The position numbers were made by a program, and so were the translations under genes. A stretch of DNA of 64,000 nt from Piezodorus guildinii (taxonomy: Eukaryota; Arthropoda; Insecta; Hemiptera; Pentatomidae): the NCBI GenBank assembly GCA_023052935.1, contig CM041292.1:31197454-31261453 (forward strand), given 5' to 3'. Positions 54,280 to 64,000 of this stretch are shown here, in pieces. The notes beneath the pieces were generated by a model, which worked only from the letters and a program-made list of their open reading frames with translations, was not told the origin of the DNA and made no database searches. The stretch's first letter is position 1; each line of letters starts with the position of its first letter.

Positions 54280-55660
54280 TCAATATTAATGTACCTGATA
54301 AGCTTAATATAATTATTTAAAATAAAAATAAAAATAGAACAATAACAAAAAAAAATCTGGTGACAGAATGGGCTAATTAATAATTAACCTGGAAAAAGAT
54401 AGGATTAGGATCTATAAATAGATGTGAAAAAGCAACATAACTACAGGCCTTAAAACAACTCAATTCAAAATTTTGAAAATAAAATAATTCCGTAGAGGAG
54501 AGGAAAGGAGAGTAGTGTATGTTTGACAAGAGGGAATTCTCAATTTTATGGTAGTACGAGCAAGCAAGGAGTGTTTGAATGTTTTGGTTATCCGGGAAAG
54601 ATTAAAGACGTTGGGAATATGGCATCTTATTTACTTTTTTCTTGATGGATCGGGGGTTTTTAGATAGGATTGATGTTGTAAATTAACAATGTCATACAGG
54701 ATAAGCTATTTTGAGTATAAAAAAGGATATATTTATATATTATAGGATATTATTTATATTATTATTATTATTATTATATATTAGACGGCCTCAAGTTACC
54801 AAATATATACATTAAAAACAGTAAATGATCTCTTTTGCTTTCTGCTCTTGTAGCATCGAGAGACGATCGCATACCACACAGCCATAGTCCAAGTGGCTAA
54901 TAATAAGTCAAGATATCAAAAGCTTACAAGATAGCAGGAACGATTGAATAACTTGAGGTAATTTGGGAAATATTGGCATTATTAATAAAAAGGATAATAA
55001 AACTCAATCCTAAACGATTTCCTTCACTATGATATCTGCTGTAAAAAGAAAGTAAACACACAGTCCCCAGATTACGAGTTGAAATCGTTTCACGTTATCA
55101 ATCTTCTTACATGCAACAGTTGTGAACAATTTTAAAACACGTCTTTGGACGACTTCCAATGAACCTCTGACAGGCCAGTTCGTGTCTAGCTTCAGGAAGA
55201 TGACTGTATGATTACGTCAGTAAGCATTTTCATCGTATTGGAGATGGTCCAAATATCCTACTTTGCGCAAGTGCAGAAATTGGCGCAAAACATCTTTTAC
55301 TTTCTCACCACTAGAAAGTGATTGAAATAATTCAACATAAGAATGTAATATCAGCACAGAATATACAAATATACATCAGAATATACAGAATATACATCAC
55401 TAGGGTAAATAAAAAAGAATGCTTTCTTTCTCATTCATCAATATCATTGACTATTTTTTCTGTATACCGTATACCTTCTACTACCAAAATCTTTTCCCAG
55501 CATCTGGGTGTGCCGGAAGAGGTTTGATATACTCTCCTCAATTTTTTTTTTTTTTAAATATATGAATCTCAGAGTATCTTTGCCCAATTCAGTACAGTCC
55601 GACTGACGACTGACTCAGTTCGAGATAAACCTCCCCTGTTTATTTCGATATGGATATTTT
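54280..55660. other. No gene recognised
   Basis: AT-rich. A (TTA)n run lies near 54,757-54,780. The ORF at 55,318-55,527 has no motif. Confidence 0.5.
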
Positions 55661-55667
55661 ATTTTAA

Positions 55668-56110
55668 AAAATATATTTATTGATATTTACAGCTGTTTAA
55701 TAAAATACATCTAGGAAAAGTAATAAAAGATTATAATGTCGTGATTCACATGTAGAGATACTAGCCATTAGCAGATCTCCAAAGACTATGCTAAACCAGA
55801 CGTTCTCGAGGCCATCTTCTTTTCAGATGTCTCAGAGGATTATCAGGGATTGTACAGATAGCAAGGTTTGAAACTGGTGGATTAGAGTGGGAACGGTAGT
55901 TTATGATGATCGAAGGTTTTTGGATTGTAAGGATTGGAGACGTGAAGAATTTGATGATTTAGTAAATCCCCAAAGCCTACTTCGTAAGTCCATATCAGCC
56001 TTATGATAGTCATGTAGGTGAGTCTTTTAAAGTTAAGCATAAGGTATGAGCGTTTGTCCAGTAACTGTTGAAGTAGTCAAAAACGTCGAGTAGTTTCTTG
56101 CGTTTCTCGG
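55668..56110 (-). mobile_element. Jockey-1 LINE copy, 5'-truncated
   Basis: Minus strand: remnants of ACTGCTCGACGTTTTCGACTAC and the TAYGVELW region of ORF2, with an internal gap of about 60 bp. The 3' UTR block TTGGAGATCTGC...AGCTGTAAATATCAATAAATA matches Jockey-1. Coding has several frameshifts. Confidence 0.8.
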
Positions 56111-56827
56111 TTGTGTGAGGATAATTATGCTAAGTTGTGTAAATTAACAACATCTTATTATGTATTAAACAGTTTAAACATAAGAATTAATAACGGTACT
56201 GAATCGGTCGCAATTTTAAAGTAACGTAGAATATACTACACGATTAATACAAAAGATAAATTATGTAAAAGATAAATAAAGGAGTCATGTAGTTTATTAT
56301 ATGTTATGAAAAACCTTTGTGAACCTCAGGAATTAACTACTAAAGGAAATAAATAATAGCTCCCATTGATGTTATAAGGGATCTGATTGGTGGTAGTGTT
56401 CTCAAGGACACTAATTAATTGTTTTTGTTTTTTTCTGAAACGTCTCTTTTGTAAGATTTATTCTCATTCTTTTCGAAGCCATTTTAATTGGCTTTCTTGT
56501 CGTCCAACCTTCTTCACTATCTTGGGCAATTGATGCTGTCCTTACCACAAGTGAAAAAAAAAAGAAAGAAAAAATCTTATGTGATAAATAAAGAAACGCA
56601 AAAGAAAAGAAAATTAATGCTTAATTATATATCATATTAGCTAAACAACAATGAATCCTTTAATCACCTAATGGGAACTAAACATTTATTTTCTTTCTTA
56701 ATAGGAGTTATTTTTTATTTATCTAGCATCACTTTACTACATACAAAAAATAATAGTCTGCTATTTTATACTTTAGTTAGTAACCTAATCCGTTCAACTT
56801 ATTTGTTAACTATTTTTTTTATTTAAA
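56111..56827. other. No gene recognised
   Basis: Nothing identified on either strand. Confidence 0.5.
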
Positions 56828-57312
56828 ATTTTCCACACCATTGACGGGGCTGAGAAAGGGGCACTGGGATCTTTTGGATTCTACTTTTCCCTCTACAAGT
56901 GGTATGAGAAGCCCAGTCCGGGATTCCCTTAGTAGATTGTAACTTATTAGTTTATATATAGTTAGGATAGTGTGGATGAAGTTTATCTTATTTATCTTAT
57001 ATTTGTTTGTTTGTTTATTTATTTAACGTCACTTTATGCTACTATGGCTAATCGGACGATTAGCCATTAACCGTTTGATTCTAAAAACTATTTTATATTT
57101 ATCTTACAACTTTGTATTTTGTTTTCAATAGTAAGTTGTTGCTGTTGTTTTTTTTTGTTTTTTTTTTGTACATATTATGAATTTACTTATTTTCTACGTT
57201 TGTGTGATTTGCCTCTATTATTCTTTTCTGTAAATATGGTATAAATGTGGTTTCATACTACTATTACTATTATTCATTTTGAAACAAATTGTAATATATC
57301 TCAAAAAAAAAT
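56828..57312 (+). mobile_element. Jockey-2-related 3' UTR, with a SINE-A scrap inside
   Basis: CTGGGATCTTTTGGATTC, CCTCTACAAGTGG and GAAACAAATTGTAATATATCTC followed by poly(A) follow the order of the Jockey-2 3' UTR. A SINE-A 3' fragment on the minus strand (about 57,000-57,080: ATTTAACGTCACTTTATGCTAC, GGCTAATCGGACGATTAGCC) interrupts it. No ORF2 remains. Confidence 0.72.
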
Positions 57313-57329
57313 AATAATAATAATAATAA

Positions 57330-58780
57330 TATATTTTTTTTGTGCCTATAGGTGAAATCAGATTATCATAAGTTTAATTCATGGATTGTATATAACGTAT
57401 AAGAGATGAGTATTATTCAACAGGTTTTAAGAGCATTGAATCGAATTATAACCGTGATACTAATACAAAACACTTTAAGCAACTTCACATCCCATAAACA
57501 ACAATTTATAAGTAATTAGTAACAACTTAATTCGATTAATTAATTTTAATTACCTCAGGGTAAGAGATTATATTCAAGCAATCAGGAAACTAAGGGAAAC
57601 CTCTTCCAAAACGATCCTTAACAACTATTAATGGGAGATTATAAATTAATGTACTCTATCAACGCGCAGATTCATCATAAGTTGTTCAACAGTTTGTAAT
57701 TATTGCAGGTTTCATAGAGAAATCTCATGGTAATAAATGATAATAATACCATTTATCTAATAGGAACAATTATTCACCCATACCTCAGCTATAGTTAGTA
57801 GTTAAGTATCACACTGACGCTAATTCAAGTAAAAGGTCAAGTATAAACATTTATGTTGAAATTAAAAATGTTGAAAACGCTGGTTTTATCAAATCATTTT
57901 CATCTCCCTAATAGTCCTATTTGTATAGAGTTTCTTTCTTAAGATATTTAGTGTATTATATATACATTACGTTATATATTCAATTTCATACTTTTTTTTT
58001 TATTTGACTATGTAAAATTTCTTTTAATAAATTATAAAATAGAGTAACTATTTATTTGTTCACTTATTGACGTCAAGTTCTAAAAATTGTTGAGATGTGA
58101 CCAGTAATATGGCCTAGCAGTATCGTAAAATATTTATTACGACGTTGGTTTCCATTGTTATGTTGTATTCTAATTGTTGAGTCTTATAGCGATTTGTCAT
58201 CCGATATCATCTAAAGAACACCCAGGTTCTATAAATACGCAATTCCAAAATCAATTATGATTAAAAAGTACTGATTGTATATTTGATTTCGTTTCAAATT
58301 ATACCTATAATTTTTATAGTATATACAAAAACATTCCCTTCCACAAATTAAAAAAAAATATATTCTTTTGAAAAGAGTAAACAAAAAATTTAGATTTTAA
58401 TGGTAAGATAATCAAATAAATTTAATTAATAATAAAATCTAGAAAATTTTTGAGCTTAAAAAAACTTTTTAGAAATCTACGTTTCATTTGAAAAGATGTA
58501 TCCCAAAAGGTTTCGCAAATTAATTTTCTTTATCCATTTCACATCAAAATCTAGAAAAGTTTCTTAATAATATTACTTATAAGTTATCAAAGGGAGTGAA
58601 CGATGAGATGGTGAAGGTAAAAGAAATGAAAAAAAGAATTCTTTATTCGGGGACCAAGTCCCCTTAGAACGAAAACAGTGAAAACTAGGTACTGCTTACG
58701 GTATAGGTACTTCTTCATAAATGTTATCAACAATTCAATACATCATATAAATCTTTGCTTAATTATACACTCATGGAACA
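57330..58780. other. No gene recognised
   Basis: AT-rich, with short ORFs only. Confidence 0.5.
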
Positions 58781-58793
58781 CACACACACACAC

Positions 58794-58860
<67 letters not shown>

Positions 58861-58865
58861 ACACA
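58781..58865. repeat. (CA)n/(TA)n microsatellite
   Basis: A short CA run followed by about 35 TA units. Confidence 0.95.
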
Positions 58866-59164
58866 TATTTAACCTAATATCTGTATTTTATGATGGAACG
58901 GAAGTTTCGAGTACGTAATGGAAGATAGATGTTTGAAAGAAGAGAGAGAGGCGGTTTTACGGATAGAGATAAGGAATTCCAAAATGACAAAAAGTGAACG
59001 AGAAAGGATTTGTGAAAGGATGCAGTTCTATTTCATGTAAAGTAGGAATCAAAATGGTCACACAAGTTGTAAAAGACTATTCATTGCGTAGCCTTAATTG
59101 TTTATAATGCAGATTGCTATTTATATTGCTATTTATTTATTATAGATTTATATATTTTTAAAAT

Positions 59165-59212
59165 AATCTAACCGTTAACCGATAACCATAAAGTGACGTT
59201 AATTTAATAAAC
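59165..59212 (+). mobile_element. SINE-A 3' end fragment
   Basis: CCATAAAGTGACGTTAATTTAATAAACAAAC matches the SINE-A 3' terminus; the rest of the SINE is missing. Confidence 0.55.
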
Positions 59213-59273
59213 AAACCCTAATGTTTGTTAATAAATCAAACGTTAATTTATGACGCAAGGAATTACTGTCTGC

Positions 59274-59586
59274 AGGTGGAGGAGGGGAGCCACTTCAACT
59301 AACCTTACAAGGAGTGGTTTCCAAATGTGTCCCACCGATTTTTATGAAATATTTTAAGGTAAAACGAGACAATAAACCACAGAGATAATTAATAAAATGT
59401 GTTTTTCGCTCACGAATTTTCCTACTTTTTACTCGACACCTGTGGAGCGTTTGGCCTTAATATTTTGCAGAGTCTAATGGTTTAATGTAGAGTTTTACCT
59501 TAAAAAAAAAAACAAAAATCATCAAAATCGGTGAGACACATTTAGGACCCTCTCCTTGTTAGAGGACGGTCACGGGAGACCACCTC
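59274..59586. mobile_element. MITE with long terminal inverted repeats
   Basis: The left arm (about 59,275-59,363) and right arm (about 59,491-59,585) are inverted copies sharing ACAAGGAG, CCAAATGTGTCCCACCGATT and TTAAGGTAAAAC in order. The 130-bp centre is AT-rich and non-coding. No clear target duplication was found, so the superfamily is unknown. Confidence 0.72.
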
Positions 59587-59589
59587 AAG

Positions 59590-60514
59590 GTACCGAAAAC
59601 AAACCATGTAAAACAATCCAAAATAATCTGTAGTAGAAGTAGAGGAAACGCGGAGCTTAAGCTTTGATTATGGAATGAGGTGAATGGAGCAGTAGAAAAA
59701 CTTCGGGATATTATAGATTTGACAGGCTATTTATAGATTATAGTGAATTAATGAGTTTCAATAATCTCCTGGCCAGCCTAAAATAATTTATTCATAATGT
59801 TGTCCTAATACCAGTCTCTTCCCAAACAAATTATTACATCTCAATAAAGACGGAGATGGACATCAGAATTAACTTCAGAAGAGAAAGGAGACAGGTGAAG
59901 AAGACTAAGAAGCCGGGAAGCCCCCGCATGGAGAGGCACGTGGTCCTGCGGTCAGGGTTTCAACATCCCCAAGGGCGAACTCGTCCTTAGCCGGACAATT
60001 ATCGCCCTCCTCCCGCCTGTAATAAAGTACAGTCTGGTCAAGAAACCCTAAGTCTGGGAGTCGAAGGTCATCCGGGGATCTTGGCTCATCTCGGCCGTTA
60101 TGGCGCTGAGGATGGGAATCAGGATAGATTCTGATCCTTATTCTAAATTAGAAAAGGAATCCTGTGGGAGGAGGTGAGGCAATTGGAATGGTCTGGCCTT
60201 TGGTTCTTCCCTTCCCATGCGGTATTTCTTTGAATCGTTTATTTCCAATGAAGAAACTCATCTTCACGCTTTATAAACATTTTTTTTCATAACTCAGTAG
60301 AGATTTTGTCAGTTATACAGGAGCCAGAGGCAGGTTTAGGTCACACATAGGACATACACCTAGAAATAAATTTAAATCATAGATAATTTTCGTATGAATA
60401 CAAAACCGCGCCTCTTGATTATATGAAACACCAGTGATAAGTTGAATAGTGAAATCGTCGAGGTTCGAAAATCATTACTAATCTAATAGATATTAAAAAA
60501 AAAAATCATATAAG
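59590..60514. other. No gene recognised; GC-rich block
   Basis: 59,900-60,210 is markedly GC-rich for this window (GGGAAGCCCCCGCATGG, CTCCTCCCGCCTG) with no open frame and no match to the elements listed here. Confidence 0.45.
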
Positions 60515-60516
60515 TA

Positions 60517-61373
60517 CGAGGCATGTTTTTTAAGTAAGTACCGTTTTGGAATTAAAAAAAAGACGTGCAAAGATATCGCAATCATTTTATTCTTACATGA
60601 AAGTCTGTACCTTGATCTACTTTTTTGCATAATATCCATTAGATTCTTCATTGTATACGTTGTTTACTGAGTGTTTAAGATGCCTCCGACAATCTTGAGT
60701 CCCGCTGATTGTAAAGTACGGACTGTTATACGATTTCTTAGTGCTAAAGGCGTAAAACCGATCGATATTCATCGTGAGATCGTTGAAGTTTACGTAAAAA
60801 ACATTATGAGTGATGGAATGGTAAGGAAATGGGTGAGAGCATTTAAAGATGGCCGCACAAATGTGCATGACGTTGTGAGAGAAAACAGGCGCTTTACAAT
60901 TTCATCATTGTCCGCTTTCCTCAATATCCTCGTAGTGTTTTGTATCGCATTGTGATCGAGAACTTGAATTACCGGAAATTGTGTTCACGTTGGGTTCCAA
61001 AAATGTTGACGGATTTGCACAAAACCCAACGTTTAGGCAGTACATCGATCATCCTACATACAGCCTTGATCTGGCACCCAGCCATTACCATTTGTTCCGG
61101 CACTTGAAGAAACACCTGGGCGGTCGGCATCTTCAAGACGATAACGAATTCAAAACATTTGTGATGCAGTGGTTAACAAGTCAGGCGGCAGAATTTTTTG
61201 AGGAGGGTTTTCAAAAACTGGTGCCGCGTTATGACAAGTGCCTCAAAATTCATGGAAATTATGTAGAAAAGTGGATTAAGGTACAGGCTTTCATGTAAAA
61301 ATAAAATTATTGCGATATCTTCGCACGTATTTTTTTAATTCTAAAACGGTACTTACTTAAAAAACATGCCTCG
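60517..61373 (+). mobile_element. mariner element M3, internally deleted
   Basis: Inverted termini of about 65 bp (60,517-60,582 and 61,309-61,373) beginning CGAGGCATGTTTTTTAAG, with TA on both sides. At 857 bp it lacks about a third of a normal mariner. The termini and protein differ from M1/M2 and M4, so it is a third subfamily. Confidence 0.93.
60680..61298 (+). pseudogene. mariner transposase remnant (M3)
   Basis: Start chosen at the ATG in MPPTILSPADC. The N-terminal DNA-binding region reads VRTVIRFLSAKGVKP, IHREIVEVY, GMVRKWVRAFKDGRTNVHD. A frameshift near 60,895 and a gap leave RKLCSRWVPKMLTDLHKTQR in another frame. The sequence then jumps near 61,030 to the third catalytic region, PTYSLDLAPSHYHLF, and the C-terminus to 61,298. 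The region with the first two catalytic aspartates is deleted. The final motif has SLDLAPSHYHLF where mariners usually have SPDLAPSDYHLF. Confidence 0.88.
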
Positions 61374-61484
61374 TATTTAATTTAGGATATGTAACATAGA
61401 GCTTTGAAAATCAGATTTAGGATATATTATAATTATTGATATTTATATTGATTGATAAAGTGTTCATTTCTTCTTCTTCCAGTG

Positions 61485-61762
61485 ACACGACAGGCCGTGT
61501 GGGTCCTGGGCCTCGTGGTGTAACATCCTGAGAGATTACACTCACGTTTCTCGATGCATTTTATAGGGTCGGGTTATCACGGGTTATATGAATTTTTATA
61601 TCGGGTATTATTTGGCTGACGGGTCTCACATACCCGGGGGAAAGGCTGTGAGTGAATCTCCATTAAATTACATCCTTATGAAAGCCCCTCCGTTACTGAG
61701 ATTCGAACTCACAACCTATAGCATGAGAGACTAGCGCGCTAGCCACTCAGCCATGGGCTCTC
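61485..61762 (-). mobile_element. SINE-B, tRNA-derived
   Basis: On the minus strand the head GGAGAGCCCATGGCTGAGTGG (A box TGGCTGAGTGGCTAGCG) is followed by GTTGTGAGTTCGAATCTC (B box). The body includes CTCACAGCCTTTCCCCC and CACGAGGCCCAGGACCCACAC. The TGGCTGAGTGG head resembles tRNAs of the Ser/Leu type; the arms do not fold cleanly, so this is not a functional tRNA gene. A diverged relative is at 14,190-14,400. Confidence 0.75.
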
Positions 61763-62714
61763 CAATGTTCATTTACAAGTTCAAAATTTCTTATGATTAT
61801 TTAGTATACTTAGAGATGAGATATCCTCATAATACTGTAAGTTTAGAAAATAATTATTGTATAATATATAAATAATAAAAGTTTTGGAAAGTTAAAAATG
61901 ATTGCCTACTTTACAACAATTCCTGTTAATTGTTTTGGTTTCAAGATAACTAAAGTACGGATAACTTATATGAATTTAAAAAAAAAAAAAAAAACACAAA
62001 AAGATATTCTGTCTGCCCTCCGCGGCTTTTCTTCTAAATTACTGGACAATTTTTTTTTTTTTTATTTCGCAAAAAAATACCTGGGCATCCAGCGATTATC
62101 CTAACTCTTGGACATTGATATCAGTTGATCATTTTAAATGTGGCGGCCGATTAAACATGATTTAATTCAATAACCACGTTACTTTTAAAGATAGGCACAG
62201 ACATTTTATACAGCTTTATAATCAAGAAGCTTCGATTAATTGATTAACACAAAAAATAAATTAATAAAATTTTACACATTAAATCGCTCATAACTCATTT
62301 TTCTTAAAATAGAGAAAACATTATATAGTTTTCGGATGAAGACATCGTGGCAAATGAAAAAAAAGATAAGGAAAAGCATTGAAATCTTGTCTAAATAACC
62401 TTAATAACTAACTTACTTTATAATATTGAGAAATAGTTCTATAGAGTTTTAGAATCAGTACACCGCGATTAATTACAAAATCAAAGAAAAAAATTAAATT
62501 ATAGTATTTTGAAATTAACAGTGGTGATAAGCCATTTTTCATTGATTAATTTATTGCTTTCATATTAGTTAACTGTATAAAATACTGCTACATAAACCGT
62601 TCTTAACTTTACCTTAATATAGTTATCTGGAAATAATAAATCATTGGGCTCATTAATATGCATCGTTTTTGGAACGTGGACTAATATATTCCAAAAGCAA
62701 CCACAAATTATATA
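61763..62714. other. No gene recognised
   Basis: AT-rich with A and T runs at about 61,980-61,995 and 62,049-62,063. Confidence 0.5.
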
Positions 62715-62842
62715 TTTTTTTAGAAGTATTTTATGGACATTTACAACTGTAAATATAATATATACAACAAGTAAATGGGCTAATTTACACTTATGGGCGT
62801 GATGTCTTGTGAAGAAACTACCCAGTGGAAGCACTTCAATAC
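62715..62842 (-). mobile_element. Jockey-1-related 3' UTR only
   Basis: Minus strand: AGTGCTTCCACTGGGTAG, CCATTTACTTGTTGTATATA and CAGTTGTAAATGTCCATAAAATA, matching the Jockey-1 3' UTR order (GTGCTTCCATTGGG, TTTACTTGTTG, AGTTGTAAATTCC). No ORF2 sequence is present upstream. It shares GGGTAGTTTCTTC with 63,518-63,632. Confidence 0.65.
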
Positions 62843-62849
62843 AAAATAT

Positions 62850-63515
62850 TAAATTGATAACTTTATGTTGTTGTTTAATTTTCCTCTTTCGTTTTTTGTC
62901 TTTCAAATTGTTATCAAAATGAGGGAAGGTAGATAGGTAGGTAAACGATTTTAGCATTTAGGTAAACGAAAATAACATCCTTTAATTTTATAACTTCTTG
63001 CCACAAATTCGCTTACTAAAGCTAAAGCGGAAAATGTAGTATAATCTTAGTGATTTAAAACTTTTACAAGGAAATATACAGATATGAGAGAGGTTTTTCC
63101 TAGCACGCCCCTTTGTTTATTCACTCAGTAAACTTTCAACTGATTCCGTGGGGCGGTACATTATCGTTCTGATAAATGTTACAGTTTGTCCGCGGTGCGG
63201 GAAGCAGGGCTATATCAAACCGCCCTCACTAACAAAGGGGTCTTATCTTGGGCCGCAAACAACCTCCATCCAGATCCTCCACAACAATATCCTAAATCAG
63301 GGCCTTCACTAGGAGAGGCCTATGCATATGGAAGGCCTCTTCAGGCCACCGTATTGTAACTAACATGTCAGTCTCCTCTTGTTAGCACGCACCACGGTCG
63401 TTTTCAACATCACTCGCCTAATTATATATGTATAGGAAGAGTTAAACGTGTATCATTTAGTGTTCTCAACAGTTCATCTTTGTATAAATCAAATTTTAAA
63501 ATATGCTTATGTAAT
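62850..63515. other. No gene recognised
   Basis: 63,130-63,410 is more GC-rich (GTCCGCGGTGCGGGAAGC, GGAGAGGCCTATGCATATGG) but has no open frame and no similarity to the other elements. Confidence 0.45.
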
Positions 63516-63517
63516 TA

Positions 63518-63632
63518 TTGTTTATTTAATGAAATTTACAACTTTGTGAGCCAATACATCAAGTGAATGGGATTAATATAAGATTAAAACACATGATTGT
63601 CCTGCGAAGAAACTACCCCAAGGTTTCCAATG
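63518..63632 (-). mobile_element. Jockey-1-related 3' UTR only
   Basis: Minus strand: GGGGTAGTTTCTTCG, CCATTCACTTGATGTATTGG and AAAGTTGTAAATTTCATTAAATA, as in 62,715-62,842 and 23,205-23,315. Confidence 0.55.
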
Positions 63633-63659
63633 CCCAATTTATGGTAAGAGGTCTCTTGT

Positions 63660-63945
63660 TTGTTTGTTTATTCGTTTAAAGTCACTTTTATGCTGCTATG
63701 GCTAATCGGACGATGCTACAGTGGGAGTCCTAAATTTTGCCTATCTAGGTTTTATTAGGATAAGGATCTTTAACGAGTACCTGACATCGCACAGGATCGG
63801 GACCATCTTTTAACTTCCCCTCCGAAGGACGGCATAACTAAGGATTTTTTACTCCCATTAAAAAATCCTAGGGCCACCCGTGGGTTCGAACCCGCGACCT
63901 TTGGTATAGCAAGCTGTTATGCTAACCACTACGCTATGGGTGGCC
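63660..63945 (-). mobile_element. SINE-A, best-preserved copy
   Basis: On the minus strand the head GGGGCCACCCATAGCG contains an A box (TAGCGTAGTGGTTAGC), a perfect B box (GGGTTCGAACCC) and an acceptor-like stem GGCCACC/GGTGGCC. It is followed by CCTAGGATTTTTTAATGGG, CCGTCCTTCGGAGGGG, CGATGTCAGGTACTCG and the 3' end CATAAAAGTGACTTTAAACG. The anticodon arm does not pair, so it is a SINE rather than a tRNA gene. The internal Pol III promoter looks intact. Confidence 0.9.
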
Positions 63946-64000
63946 CCATAAGAGGTCTCTTAACCATCTTCTTTTAAGTCACCCCGGTGGATTGTCAAAA

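Noticed and set aside
58678..58872. 64-codon ORF
   Set aside because: Half of it is the (TA)n microsatellite.
60617..60868. Minus-strand ORF of 83 codons
   Set aside because: It is antisense to the mariner M3 transposase remnant.
61680..61762. Functional Ser/Leu-type tRNA gene
   Set aside because: It is the head of SINE-B; the body follows directly and no complete cloverleaf forms.
63870..63945. Functional tRNA gene
   Set aside because: Acceptor and T arms pair and promoter boxes are good, but the anticodon arm does not pair and the sequence continues into the SINE-A body.

Overview
This 64 kb window is eukaryotic nuclear DNA, almost certainly from an arthropod and most likely an insect. 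The grounds are the very AT-rich background with long (TA)n and homopolymer runs, and the mix of Jockey-type and RTE-like LINEs, mariner transposons, tRNA-derived SINEs and a Helitron carrying the 5' and 3' termini common in insect genomes. The order cannot be fixed from sequence alone. I find no convincing host protein-coding gene and no functional tRNA or rRNA gene. Nearly every readable coding stretch belongs to a transposable element. One run of 100 Ns (18,833-18,932) is an assembly gap.

Layout, left to right. 0-9 kb: a 5'-truncated Jockey-1 copy, a hammerhead-like repeat, an internally deleted mariner (M1), an RTE-like 3' end, SINE-A, and a short Helitron (7,134-8,717) that a mariner (M4) has entered. 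9-13 kb: stacked LINE remnants on the minus strand, including an RTE-like copy with a 10-bp target duplication and a 5'-truncated Jockey-2 copy. 14-17 kb: a SINE-B-like copy and mariner M2. 18-22.6 kb: the 5' part of a GC-rich Ty3/Gypsy element (LTR, primer site, gag, broken pol) cut off by the gap. 24.9-36 kb: a three-layer nest, in which an RTE-like LINE was entered by an unassigned LINE (LINE-X, minus strand, 14-bp duplication) that was in turn entered by a full-length Jockey-1 with two open ORFs. 36.3-41.1 kb: a full-length but broken Jockey-2 with a 13-bp duplication.

41-64 kb: two SINE-A copies head to head, a foldback element whose inverted arms are 21-bp minisatellites, a second hammerhead-like repeat, a 5'-truncated Jockey-2 with an 11-bp duplication, a 0.4 kb direct repeat pair, several LINE 3' ends, a MITE with long inverted termini, a third internally deleted mariner (M3) and further SINE-A and SINE-B copies. 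The rest is AT-rich sequence in which I recognise nothing.

Functionally, Jockey-1 (25,995-31,119) is the only element here that could still encode a complete retrotransposition machinery: an ORF1 RNA-binding protein and an ORF2 endonuclease/reverse transcriptase. The others are non-autonomous (SINEs, MITE, deleted mariners, Helitron) or carry visible inactivating lesions.
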